Shown here: positions 33,201 to 45,699 of the stretch, piece by piece
Position numbering within the stretch: the stretch's first letter is position 1
Layout of the letters: each line of letters begins with the position of its first letter
NCBI GenBank assembly: GCA_944470555.2
Contig: OX104127.1
Location: forward strand, 129,829,113 to 129,893,112
DNA length: 64,000 bases
From: Heterobilharzia americana
Lineage: Eukaryota > Platyhelminthes > Trematoda > Strigeidida > Schistosomatidae
Reading direction: 5' to 3'
Translations under genes and position numbers: made by a program
Notes under the pieces: generated by a model
Databases searched by the model: none
What the model was told of the DNA's origin: nothing
The model's input: the letters and a program-made list of their open reading frames with translations, nothing else

Positions 33201-35060
33201 CAACAAAGTATAGCAACAAGAATTGACAAGTGTCAAACAGCTACCACTGAATACTATGTTTGAGTTCAATTTAGGAGACAGGTACTCAATATGATGATTT
33301 TATCGTAGTAAAATTGTTCAAGTAAGAATGTGAATGAAATTGGGTATTCTACTCATTCATCATTAGGAACTACTAAAAAACAACTTATGTTTGAGTGAAC
33401 AACAATTTTAATAACAACAATTTTACAAGCCTACACACCTATAAGTCTGTCACAACAAAGCAACAACAAAATGTGAACAATAAATCTTTATATACATATA
33501 TTACTGGCATGTGAGCAGGATCATTATCACTTGTTGTAAAAAAATACTCAATGAAACATCCAAGACCTAACTTCAAAAATAAATGAACTCGAAAGTTACT
33601 TCACGAGTGTAATGTGAAGCACAGTTACAGACTTTTCAGTTTAATTTTTTTTTAGCATTAAAATTTAGTGTTTCTGATGTTTCAAACTATTCTCAAAGGT
33701 ATGAATAATTGAATAACACATAGCGATCTTTAAATTGTCAGTTTATATCAATTATAAAACAAGATACAAAACGACTGTTGAAACCAGTGCAGCTGCTATA
33801 ACTCAGACAATATTTGTAACATCAGTTACTTACAGATACTTTCTAACCATAAACTTATCTACTCGGTAGTAACAATACCTGCCATCATTCTTGCTTTGAT
33901 ACACCATTTTTTAAGAAGCTCATGACAGTCAAAAATACGGGACAGTTTTATGTTTTATGCAGAGTTTTGTGAGGAACTTTGAATAAAATTATGAGATATA
34001 ACTGTAGCCCAAGTCTTACGTTAGGATGGTGTGTATAGCTCCGCAACAAAACTAGTGAACATTGTCGACTGACATTTCCTTTTATTTTCATCCGAAACTA
34101 ATTCCTCAACCAACTCATCCATAACTCAACTTGAAGGTGTACAGGAACAAAGTTGTAATGTTAGATCATTATATCGAGGGTGAGTGGTAGGTTGGAACAA
34201 CTAGTCATTACACTGTATCAAATCATAAAATAAACCATCACTATGCTGAAATCCTGTACGACTTTGTAAAATTCCCTAGCTAGGCACACGATAACATTTC
34301 GGTTAAATGTCAAAAAGACAATTAAAAGAAAGTCTTTACAGATTAAATGATTTCGTTCCCTATCCCCAATCAACACTTAAAACGACGGTCTTTCTAGGAG
34401 CTTATCTCACTTCTGTTGCATAGAAACATTTTTAAAAATAAGTATACATTATTTAATTAAAACTCTTTGAACTTCAGCGTAAGTATGATCTTGGAATGTA
34501 CTCGTCTTAGTATTGCAATCGTGTTACACCAAAAATGCTTACCTCGTGATACTTTTAATGACTGAAGTAGTCAGTTATTTAACAGTTAGGTAAAAGTAAA
34601 GCCTTATCTTGGCCAATGGCATTTCATAACTTTCCTTAATACCAAGCTTAGAATAAACTAAATGTCAGCAAACAACACTGTGATTGTAAAATCTTGTTCT
34701 AAGTGGTATGCATCATTTAAATCTATGGAGTTCTAAATGAAGGTAAATATTCTGCTAACTTTTAAAGTGATCTTAGACAGAAAGAATGTAACTAATTAAT
34801 TGCATATCTACTGTTAACTGAGGATTGTCCAATATTTAGAAGTAAGTGTAGATTAAGGATCACTTAGCAAAAATACTAGAAAATTTCTGTGAACTATGAC
34901 TGGAATTAGCTTGTAGGCCTTTCGAAGTACTCAAACATTATTTCAAATGTTACTGGTTATTGTAATTTAGGTTTTCTTTGAATCTTGCACATCATATACA
35001 CGTTTTTGAATAATTGGGCTTCAAGTCTCATCAAACCATAAAGTAAACTATATAGTAATG
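33201..35060. other. No supported gene
   Basis: AT-rich DNA with no motif or repeat family recognised. Confidence 0.4.
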
Positions 35061-35064
35061 ATGA

Positions 35065-35185
35065 TCGTGGCTAGCAGTGGAATTCAGGATACACATTTCG
35101 TCCGGTTTGGGACTTGTCAGCTGGATGTACCTGCCTCTCAGGGAGTGGTGTTTTTCCCCCTGGGATAATACTCTCGCATTCGAAT
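35065..35185 (-). repeat. Sm-alpha-type SINE, inverted partner
   Basis: The minus strand reads gaggcaggtacatccag, then CTGACAAG, i.e. the invariant core CTGANGA is mutated (complement of 35113-35120), then cggac-GAAA. Head-to-head with the next copy. Confidence 0.65.
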
Positions 35186-35410
35186 TGATCGCTCCCGAGT
35201 CCCTGTGGGAACAGTATCACTCACTGGGAGGCAGGTACATCCAGCTGACGAGTTCCGAATAGGACGGAATGTGCATCCTGGATTCTTCTGCTAGCCACTA
35301 TCCATCTTTACGATATAGTTAAGAACATAGGTAATATCGAGGCATGCGCATAGGAGCCCATATGCCAACAAAGACTGATCAATTCGGTCCAATCAACGAC
35401 GGTATAATAC
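35186..35410 (+). repeat. Sm-alpha-type SINE with 3' tail
   Basis: Body gggaggcaggtacatccag, CTGACGAG (35245-35252), but the GAAA core is changed to GGAA, so it should be an inactive ribozyme. The 3' tail (ggcatgcgcataggagccc...caacgacggtataatac) matches 8125-8215. Confidence 0.75.
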
Positions 35411-35944
35411 AAGCAATAACACATAAAGTAAACTGTTAAATACAATTCAAGCCGTGGCGAAATGCACCTAAAAGTCTTATTTTCGTCTTTCAAACACGCT
35501 AGGATTATATTTGAACCAATTTTTATCATTTTGATATGTTTTAAGATCAATACCAACTAGAACTGCTTCAGACAGTTTGATTACATATATATTTTATATT
35601 TTGCTTGCTCAGTTATTCATTCATTCCTAAATTTAAAAGAAGTTAGAATATTTTTTAAATTTCTTTTCAATGTACAAAATAATTCAATAATTTTAATTGT
35701 ATTTGTGACAAAAGTATATTTTATTGTTTAAAGCATTAGTTTTGCTTTACATAACTATGACCATAATGCAAAAGCAACATTTTTCACAATTAATTATTAC
35801 TTCTTTTGAAATATTCAGTTTAATTAAAGTGTGGACCAAATCTAAAAAAGCACTATCTATTTCTTCGTCCAGCGGTCTTCGGTACACAATTTTTTCCTGG
35901 GAATCTAATTGTATTGATAATTTGCTCAGTTGTTGCTAGCAGAG

Positions 35945-36185
35945 GAATCTAGGAAGCGCGTACGAGCTTCGGCTCTCAGAGGGAACAACATCAATCGCTG
36001 GGATGCAGGTACATCCAGCTGAGAGGGGCCTACATAGGATGAAATGTGCGTCATGGATTCCTCTGCTAGTCACAGCCAAGCAAATTATCATAATTAATAT
36101 TCAAACTGTATCAAGGCATCCGCATCGGAGTTCATATGCCAATAGAAGTCAAACAATTCGATCCAATAAAACAACAGAGAATTAC
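35945..36185 (+). repeat. Sm-alpha-type SINE, mutated core
   Basis: Body gatgcaggtacatccagctg followed by agaggggcc in place of acgagtccc, then aggat-GAAA and gcgtc, with a recognisable 3' tail (caaggcatccgcatcggag...). Confidence 0.7.
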
Positions 36186-37235
36186 AAGCATATTTATAAA
36201 CAGTAATCATATTGTATACTTTAAGTTCGTAAAACGTCAGAAGTTAGTATTCATGAATCCTGGTTAATATGTCTGGGAAACTTATGTTTCCTGATTCCGA
36301 CATATTACTATTTGAAAATAATCACAACCTTTTACATGAAGTGCTCAGAATACTGAAGTGAGTAAATTCAGTGACCTACGGATTGTTGACCTAGAGGCTT
36401 ATGATTTTAAACCTGCTGCGACTCACCTTCAGTCGTGAACCCCAATCAGTATTACTAGTCTGCTAAACCACAGGAATCTCATATTGTCCTAACAAAAAAA
36501 ATCAAAACTATCGGCCAATATAGAGTATCAAAAGGTAACCGTAGTTTAAGTTATATTTCTGTTATTAGTTCGAACTGAAGGCGAGTCGATATTACATATT
36601 TGTTAGAAATTGGCAAGTAAGTTGATTAACTACCTGATATTTTAAAGGATTATTTGGCAAAGGTTTGCTTTGCTGAATAGTATACATGAAACTGTCGATC
36701 AAACTAACATATGCCTAGATCTATTGTTTGGATCCGTTACCAAATAGTAACCAGCTATTATAATCTCATCTTCAGAGCTAAATACATTTATCCAACTAAT
36801 TAGATTAAGAGGGTGATGGTTAAACTAATTAACTGATGAAAACATTATCGATACACTTTGTTTAGTACTACAGAAATAAATGAAAAGTAGATATAGAATA
36901 TTTCGATGGCTATCCGATGTAAGTGAATCATAGCTACAAATGTCTAGAAGACTAATGTCCGTCTTTCTAGTGCTACTAATCCGGATACTGATTTTGTAAA
37001 ATCTACAAGATCTACATTAAAAAATAATTTCCACAGTTTGTAATGTGATATAATCACTGGTTTGTGTCCCATACAACATAAACTGTGGATTTTCATCCAT
37101 TACTAAGAACGTTTTAGTTAGAAAAACAAATTCATAGTTTAATTACAATTTCCGTATAAGAATGAATTAGGTGGAATACCATTAGTATAATAATAACCTC
37201 GTACAATTAACTAGTACACTAATTTACTGACCGAT
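36186..37235. other. No supported gene
   Basis: AT-rich DNA. A decayed tRNA-like patch may lie around 36380-36460. Confidence 0.35.
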
Positions 37236-37239
37236 CCTA

Positions 37240-39290
37240 AGCCCAGATAACGAGGGAAGGTTGAGAGTGGGGTTAGTGACCCTACCCTGGAAAATCAATC
37301 CAATCGCTAAAGAAGCACAAAGAAAATATTAAAAATAAAAACAAACTTATTTTTCGCTGGAATCAGGGAGACTAAATGATGCCAGTTTGTGAAAGATTTA
37401 GGGAGGCCGATTGGCTGATGTATCTTCTTTTCTCTCGGACACGTAAGTCTGCAACGTGTTTGAACCTAACTAGGCTGCCCAGATTGCCAAAGAGATGAGA
37501 AGGAATGGCATAGAAGTGCTAGGCTGGGAATCCGTGAAAGCAGATGGAGAAGAAGTGGACTCTTCAAACTGTCAACTGGAGAGTCAATAATCTAGTCCGG
37601 TCACCCAGATGACAATCACGAGCACACTGAATTTTGGAGTGGCTTCCATGATGTCTCCAAGAACATAGAAGGCTCTCGTGTAGTAGGAGCCAATATTCTC
37701 CAGCATCAAGATCATGGCAGTAAGGTTCAACTCGACAGGAAGGAAGGTTCCAATCATACGATGCTACGCTACACACCTACAAATCATGCAGACCAAGAGG
37801 AGGAGGAATTCTATAGACAACTACAATCAGTAATAGACAAGACACCATCCAAGATGATGACATCACAATTCTAATGGGTGCAGTGACATGAATGCCAAAC
37901 TGCGAGCGGACAACACAGGAAGAGAACCAATCATGGGTTGGGAGGCATTCGATGAAACGAATGAGAATGGGGAACTCTTTGTAGACAATGTGCCCCCTTA
38001 GTGATTTGATGATTGGAGGCAGTGTGTACAAACACAACGATATTCAAGAGACTATGGAGTGCCACAAACCTTTATCAACCTCATTCAACACCTACATGCT
38101 ATATAACGCCACATGCCAAGTGATTCACAATGGAAAGTTCAATGATGCCCTTGAAGTGAAAACAGAAGTAAGGCAAGGTTGCCCACTATCACCCATGATC
38201 TTCCCAAGTGTGGTCAACTGGACTGAACCAGACTGGACTGGATCATGCAACAAATTGTGGGGAGTGAGAAGATGGACATACGCTGGCTGGACAGATGAAA
38301 AGACAGTAGAAAGTTTGGATTCCACCGATAATGATGATTTATGTCCAATGTCTTGTCGCACGAACTCGATGATCTACAGGCGAGAACTAACAAGTTGATA
38401 GGAGAGGCAGGGCAGCGAATACGAGACTTCACGTGAATGTAGATAAGACAGAGGTGGAGTTGATGAAGATACCCAACCAACAATAACAAGCAGCAATCAT
38501 CATTGATGGGGAAACTGTAAAGGCAGTTGTCTCTTTCACCTACCTATATAGGCAGCATCGTTTCAACTACAGGCGGTGGCACATGCACAGATAAGGATGT
38601 CAAATCAGACAGGATCGGAAAGATAGTAAGACAAGCCTTCACCAATCTGAAATCAGTGTGTGGATCTACCACACTGCACTGCATTGAGCATAAAGAACAA
38701 GATCTGGATTTCCAACAATAATTCAGTCAAGTAAGTCAGTGCTTCTATATGATGGTTGAGAGACTTGATGCGTTACGAAAAGCATTTCCAACAAACTTCA
38801 CACATACATCAACAACTGCCGTCTACGCTCACTCGATACTGAGGATCAGATGACCAGAATAATAAGAATAAGCAACAAGAAACTCTGGTTGACTGGTAAC
38901 TAACCAACGAAGTAAGAACCTATCACCCAACAAATATGCAGCAGAAGAAAGTGGAGATGAACTGGACTTGACATACACTGAGAAGTCCGATTGGGGACAT
39001 CACTCGAAAGGCCAGCCACTCGAATAGAAGCCGAGGGTGAGGCGACGAGTTGGGCATCCGAGGTGAGGGTGACATGTAAGAGATCGTGTGAGGAAGAAAT
39101 GAAAGCCTTGGTTGTGTTGTGTTCTCTGAGCTGAGTTGTTTAATCGTCAAGCTTTCATCGTCTTTCTAGACAGACAGTAGTGAAGCCAGGCTCAAAAGAC
39201 TGCGGAGAGAAGAGTGCAATGGTGACGTGCTACTGAAGCCTTATGTCCCATTAGGAACCTAAGGGACAAATAATAATAATCAATAAGTAT
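37240..39290 (+). mobile_element. LINE (endonuclease + RT family) with internal deletion
   Basis: Read in decayed frames: A-Q-I-A-K-E-M-R-R-N-G-I-E-V-L-G and the following segment (37470-37560) are the start of an apurinic-type endonuclease; Y-A/T-P-T-N and F-Y-R-Q-L-Q-S-V follow (37770-37830); E-N-G-E-L and I-G-G-S near 37965-38020. At about 38045 the reading jumps directly to the RT region, with V-R-Q-G-C-P-L-S-P-M-I-F near 38170. A damaged catalytic region (N-D-D in place of A-D-D), F-T-Y / G-S-I-V-S-T-T-G-G-G-T and V-K-S-D-R-I-G-K follow. It ends in an AATAAT tail near 39265-39280. A member of a common schistosome LINE family distinct from SR2; I do not name it. Confidence 0.75.
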
Positions 39291-39929
39291 AAGAGTATTA
39301 AGTATAAGGTGGAAGGTGAAAATTTGTCAGAGAATTGATCCTTCTTTATTGTTTCAGATAACATTGCATGTAAAAATATCCGAATGTTAGTCTCATGAAA
39401 AATCAGCATTGAGGATGAAAATATGGCGAGATTTAGACGACTATTATACGTTTATCATATTATTTTAACCTTTCATTCTATGCGGGATTACTGGAGGCTA
39501 TGATAAAAGTAATACCTTTTTTGTAATACTGAAGCAGATCAAGTTTCAAATTATACTTTGAGAGTTCCTTCATAACTGGAAACAATCCCATTTAATCATA
39601 GGAAAATAGTAGGAGACGGTTGCAGCGAACAAAAGTTTCTGTTTTTAACGAAATCATTCTCTTAGCTGAACATTAGTGAATAAGTATAGTAGAAAGGTTA
39701 GAATATTCAAGAGTATTTTTCGGCCAAACAGAGGATATAATGTTTGTAAGCGTTTAAAGTGGGGAAATTAAAGAAATGCTTACAAAATATAAATAGATTC
39801 GTCATATGGGAATTATCTAGAATAATAGATCCTCTAAGATGGCCATGACAAAGAAAGTGGTTGTACATACTTCTTTTGAACGTATAATGATGATTTCAAC
39901 TTTTGAATTGAGAATGTTTTAGCAATGCG

Positions 39930-40340
39930 CAGATATCTGAACCTCATTCCTTTTGAATGGGTTGGTCGTATTTTGTACAGAAGTTTTCAGAACTTGAGTC
40001 TGAAGTTCAACAGTAAAATCTTTCTCAGAGCAGTATGCATGAGTTCCATGGCTATTTTTGGCTTTAGATTCTTGTCTATACATTTCAGTGGGTATTCATT
40101 TTGCATCAGGATTTCTCGCAGGTTTTTTATATCACCTTCCATGATATTTTCTTGGCATATTCTTCGTATTCTTGAAAAGAGTTAATTGATAAGACTTCTG
40201 TTTCTGCTTAGGAGGACACAACTTTGAAAACTAACAAACTGTCTGTTCCAGTTGGGTTTTGTATAGACAGATTTTTGAACTCAAGACTTTTCCAGAGGTA
40301 TCCAAGATTTAAAGTTGTGGTAAGTTTTGGTGCGTTTCTC
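39930..40340 (-). mobile_element. Penelope-like element fragment (RT C-terminal region)
   Basis: The minus-strand frames give R-I-C-Q-E-N-I-M-E-G-D-I, I-L-M-Q-N-E-Y-P and C-I-D-K-N-L-K, matching the I-L-x-x-N-G/E-Y-P-x-x-F-I-x-K pattern between RT and GIY-YIG domains of PLEs. Short and frameshifted. Confidence 0.45.
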
Positions 40341-40979
40341 ACCTCCATTTATGCAATCATAAATAACAGCTGTTCTTCTATCTTTAATGCCTAAAAGGTT
40401 TTTCATTCATTTTACATTAATTCAAATTTTCTTTATGAATTCAAGAGTGTATAGGGCGTTTGAGTTTCCTTGACAGCAAGTCACTAAAATTCCAACAATC
40501 TTTTATAACAAAAATCTAAGGTAGGAATTTAGGGGTTTATGTACATTTTTGTTGTGTTACCATCGAAAGGTACCATAGAAAATACCAATTTAGCCCACTT
40601 TCTAGAAGCTTCTGGATTAATATTTGATAAATTTCGAAAATTGATGTCCAAAACAGAAGTAATCAGTTAGTTTTAGAAATAATGTCACTATAGAGAGATA
40701 AAATGTACCACCACAGTCTGATAAATAAAGTATACTTAACCCCACTAAAATAGTTCAAGTTATATGTACAAAATAAGGAAATCCAGATTACGTCTCACAC
40801 ACTATTATATTTTAATCTCTATAAGCTTTTGAAGAATTTCAAGTTATTTACTTTCATTGGCTACACTGAAATGCAGTGTACTTTAGTATCGCACCATCAT
40901 TTGGTATGAATGTTTTTATAGTGTACATATATATAAATATATATATAAAGTCTATCTCGAAGTTGTGGAGTTACCTGAT

Positions 40980-41085
40980 ATGAATATGAACAATAAATCG
41001 TGTCCGAAACGTTATCCAGTAAATGCTACTGTTTCACTGTGTGATATTTCTAATAAACAGACTAAAATGGAGTGTACAAAAAGAT
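40980..41085 (+). repeat. Unclassified dispersed repeat, copy 1
   Basis: Shares gtccgaaacgttatccagta, a gtgtgatat-like block and taaacagactaaaatgga with 55035-55115 in the same order and strand. Confidence 0.55.
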
Positions 41086-44000
41086 TGACAAAATCTGCAT
41101 ATGCTAAAAGCCTTTTTCAACCAGTCGCTTTGCTTCGAAGTTTGGGGAAAAACACGTGAACCAATATGTTAGTATCGGTTTAGTTGGAGTGGTGAAAAGC
41201 CAGTAGGATTTAAATCTAGAAAGGCCTGGAAATAGCTAAGGTGCTTATTCTATATATAAACCTTGTAGTTTGTATATGTTGTTGATGTTGTAAATACACC
41301 TTCTATTATCATGCCACCTTTCCCATTTGTCGAGAAACTTTGTGACCAGCAGGGTGTGGAATTTATAGGTTATTTTACAAACGTCCACATATACATAAAT
41401 CAAGCTATATCAAGTTACTGTAAAAATACAAGAAATGTCAATTTATCAATTGTAACAGTAAACTTCCACCAGTTCTGAATATTTGAGAATTGGCAGCTAC
41501 ATCATTACTCCCTGGTGATCAATTAAAGTACAGGTCGTCACTAATGAGAAGTGGAAATCAGCATATACAATTTCTTGTTAGTTTCATTATATTTGATTCT
41601 ATTATCAAATGAAAATGAGAGAATTTATGTTGAAGAAAGTTTTAGTTACGAGTCAGATGTTGTGGGGTTAGACAATAAGCGAGCAAATGAAACATTGGAG
41701 CTTGTTTCTGAACCGAAAAAGTATTTAAAATCTGAAGTTAGATAAAACAAAGTGTATCAGGCAAGTGATCAGTTTCACTACCTAGTACTGACAATTTTCT
41801 GTAGTCTATAATTTTTGCAAGAAACTCATTCAGCCTGATTTATCAGTGTGATTTGTTAGTTAATTTTTTCAATATTTTCCTTTAAAATTCCACCGCATCG
41901 AGTGCCGAAGCCATTTAGAAAGTACGCGCAGTCTCAAGTCAAAAGAAATCAGACGAAAAGACAGAAGAATTGGTTACAGCGAAAATTTTTTGTTCTCGAC
42001 GAGGTTATCTGTTAAGCTGCACATTCATATATATATTTTTTGATAAGGTTGCGTTCTCTAAACTGGATTGTCATTCTAAAATGCCAACGAAAGCTCTACG
42101 ATTAAATAATCCAGCTCAAGAACACAACCTCATCAAAATTATCCCCCTGAGCTACAAACAGTCTCCATCATCTCCGAATTCACAGGTGTATACGATAAAC
42201 GGTAGGACATTCTAGAATTACTTCTTGTCAGGAGTCAAAATACAAGTAAGGGTGTTGAGTAGGAAGATAAACAAGTGATAATGAAAATAAATACAATTAC
42301 TTACGAGAGGATTTATTAAGAACAATCAGGGTTTTTTGATGGTGATGGTCAAGAAAAAAGTTTGAAGATAGTTTCTTCAGGAACCGATTTAGGTTGAACT
42401 TCTGGATGGTTATTGTTTCATCCATACCCAAATACCTCGATTCCCCCCCTTTGAGTGATTTGACTGAACTTTGTCCAGGATTATGAAAGAGTTCTCAGAA
42501 GAAACTGGGTGAGATGGATTCACAAGGTGTTCTCTTATCGGCGTGAAGATGAATTTCTGTTCTTTAGCTACCCAGACTGGGTAGTGTCCTCGAGCGCGTC
42601 TTACAAGCGGTGCAGGCAACGTACTCGTTTCTAAGGGAAAAGAAATAAGTGAATAAGAAATTCCTGTTGCACTAGATGACCCTCGTGTTTATTAGTTACT
42701 TAAGTTACAATCCAATTTACTTAGTTCCACTTAGTGAGTGGAATGGTTTTTATAATACTTCGTTTTCATTAGAATGTTTTCATATATGTAAATAAGGAAA
42801 ATACTGAATACACGTGAGTGTTTTCAGTCTTGTGTAAGTAACCGTGAACTCCATTTTTTCTCAAAGTAGTTTTGTTTATTTTCACGCATCTGAAGAAAAC
42901 AGATTCTTGCATTTTCTATCCTTCTTGTCTTAGAAAGAAGTAAGTTTATAAAAATACTCTGAAATCAAGTTGTGCACTATCAGGGACTGGATAATCTCAA
43001 AGTCTAGGCACTACTATTCAGAATATTTTAAATTATTTTTCTGGATATTTGTTTGACACACATTCAAAAAGATGTTGTAAATGAAGTTGTAAGTTTTCCT
43101 TGATGACTATCCCAGTAGAACAAAGCTAATTGCTTTCAAAAATCTTTGTTATCCAGTGAATATACATATACTTAGTTATCCACTGAATCACATTTAAATG
43201 TTTCATGGTTGGATGAATTTTGACAGTTCCAATTATATTCACGGTTGTGGTTCACCAGTTCTCTTCATTCTAATGCATTACCTTCACTTCTTTTATCTTA
43301 AAGTTGAGTTCTTTATTAAATATATTAAGTATAGATTGGAGTGTTATGTCCATCCCTTTGTTCAGTTATTCTTCCACATCCATTACTTCTAAAAGTAAAT
43401 TTGTAGACGAATAAACTATGTACGATAAATTTGATTTTCACGCTTTTTGATTAAACAGTAAACATAGCACAAGCTGATAAAATAGAAGTATATATCATTG
43501 TCTTTTGGATAAGTTTCCTCTTTCCCCTCTAACTGCCGTCATAGAAGAAACTAGTTGAAGTTAAGGTGATATCTGGATGGAGACAGAATTGAATTTGAGG
43601 AGGTTCAGGTTACCAGCTTATTGCCTTAACTGCTGAACTGACAGAACTAGTTGCTAAGCAGGCCTCAGTTTCACTTTATTAATATGAGTTGTGATCAGTT
43701 GCATTGTGAACAATCAATAAGTGACTGGCCTTGTGGTATACACTTTAGAGATGCTGAAGTTGTCTATCTAAAGAGATCTCACGTGTTATGTAGCGGTTTT
43801 CAAAACGAAATGACCTATTACATCAGCCTTTTCTCGGTAGATCTACTTCAGATTAGATAAATCAGTCGCTGCCGGTACATTGACAGCTATCCTGATCGTT
43901 TCAAAGTATTTTTTCTCCGTAGATTGATAAGAGTTGAATAACCAATGAAAATATGGTACTGCCAGAAAGTTGTTCTACTCTAGTTTAGAATTATTTAGTA

Positions 44001-44355
44001 CTGTACTCTGGAAACTTTTTTAAAAGATGAGAATGGATGCACACTGATGACACAGAATACTGATTACACCAGATCTCAAATAAGCAGAAGTAGTGAAGTG
44101 TAAACCATGAAGTTTCAGTGCACGAGGTAAGTGATAATGTGTTTGCCATTAGATCTGATATTTATCTACTCAGTCTTTTATGAGTTCATGGAAGTTCACA
44201 ACTGAAAACAAATTAACCTTCAGAAAATGCTGACTATTGTATTTATCCCCATCGTTAATGAATCAGCGGGAAAGTATCCCTTATGTAATAACTACTGCCA
44301 ATCTGTTTTCTCATTCACATAAAATACTTCTTCGGAAGTGAATGAGGATTTTAAT
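41086..44355. other. No supported gene
   Basis: AT-rich DNA. Two open frames (41551-41745 and 41970-42215, plus strand) were considered: the first opens with a hydrophobic segment but lacks an ATG, the second has no motif. Could hold micro-exons that I cannot detect. Confidence 0.4.
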
Positions 44356-44359
44356 TTAG

Positions 44360-44500
44360 AGGTAGTATTCATCATGGACTGACACCAGTTGGATGTGTAC
44401 TGCTGAGGAGTCCCATACTATGAAGACGAACTAGTTGTTAAGTGCTCCCAGGCTTCCAATGGTTTCACGACTGATGTCAGTCCGTGATGAAAAGTACTTC
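44360..44500 (+). repeat. tRNA-derived SINE (second family), 3' half
   Basis: tgtactgctgaggagtccca followed by tactatgaagacgaact and aagtgctcccaggcttccaa: decayed hammerhead region and 3' body of the family at 3505-3735. CTGAGGAG fits the CTGANGA core here. Confidence 0.55.
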
Positions 44501-44699
44501 TACGAGGAGTAAATTATTTTTTAAAAACACATCGTTGACTACTATACTAAAAGCATTCGTTGACTGACGAGTTTTGATTGACAACAAATAAGGGCTTAAT
44601 GAAGATATCGTTTCACGAAACATTATGCCATAATCATCGTTCTAAATAAATCCCGAGTGATTTGATGGTGCTTATCGCCTAGTGAATCCTGAGAATAAA

Positions 44700-45690
44700 T
44701 ATTACTGTTATTATTATTTCTTAACTAGGTTCCAAGTGGAACATAGAGCATCAGTAACACATCTCATATGTACTCTGTTCTCTGCAGTGTTTTCAACCTG
44801 GCTCCGCTACTGACCTAAAGCTTCCATTTCTTCCTCACACGATCTCTTACATGTCACCCTCACCTCGGATGCCCAACTCGTCGTTTCGCATTTGGATCTC
44901 ACTCGAAGACCCGACGCATGATGTTCCCAATCGGACTTCTCAGTGTATGTCAAGTCCAGTTCATCTCCACTTTCTTCTGCTGCATATTTGTCGGGTGATA
45001 GGTTCTTACTTCGTTGGTTAGTTGCCAGTCAACCAGAGTTTCTTGTTGCTTATTCTTATTATTCTGGTCATCTGATCCTCAGTATCGAGTGAGCGTAGAC
45101 GGCAGTTGTTGATGTATGTGTGAAGTTTGTTGGAAATGCTTTTCGTAACGCATCAAGTCTCTCAACCATCATATAGAAGCACTGACTTACTTGACTGAAT
45201 TATTGTTGGAAATCCAGATCTTGTTCTTTATGCTCAATGCAGTGCAGTGTGGTAGATCCACACACTGATTTCAGATTGGTGAAGGCTTGTCTTACTATCT
45301 TTCCGATCCTGTCTGATTTGACATCCTTATCTGTGCATGTGCCACCGCCTGTAGTTGAAACGATGCTGCCTATATAGGTAGGTGAAAGAGACAACTGCCT
45401 TTACAGTTTCCCCATCAATGATGATTGCTGCTTGTTATTGTTGGTTGGGTATCTTCATCAACTCCACCTCTGTCTTATCTACATTCACGTGAAGTCTCGT
45501 ATTCGCTGCCCTGCCTCACCTATCAACTTGTTAGTTCTCGCCTGTAGATCATCGAGTTCGTGCGACAAGACATTGGACATAAATCATCATTATCGGTGGA
45601 ATCCAAACTTTCTACTGTCTTTTCATCTGTCCAGCCAGCGTATGTCCATCTTCTCACTCCCCACAATTTGTTGCATGATCCAGTCCAGTC
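44700..45690 (-). mobile_element. LINE 3' fragment, inverted copy of 38231-39280
   Basis: The same RT C-terminal region as the element at 37240-39290, in opposite orientation, 5'-truncated at 45690 and ending in an AATAATAA tail near 44715. Over 45690-44921 it aligns with 38231-39000 without a gap (coordinates sum to 83921) and with only about three mismatches seen; past that the copies diverge and differ by about 60 bp. Confidence 0.85.
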
Positions 45691-45699
45691 AAGATCCGG

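Noticed and set aside
39925..40185. Plus-strand 86-codon open frame
   Set aside because: The opposite strand reads as a Penelope-like RT fragment, so this is its shadow.
41551..41745. Open frame with hydrophobic N-terminus resembling a signal peptide of a micro-exon gene
   Set aside because: The frame starts with GTG directly after an in-frame stop and no acceptor was convincing; the ATG nearby (41543) is in another frame and closes quickly.
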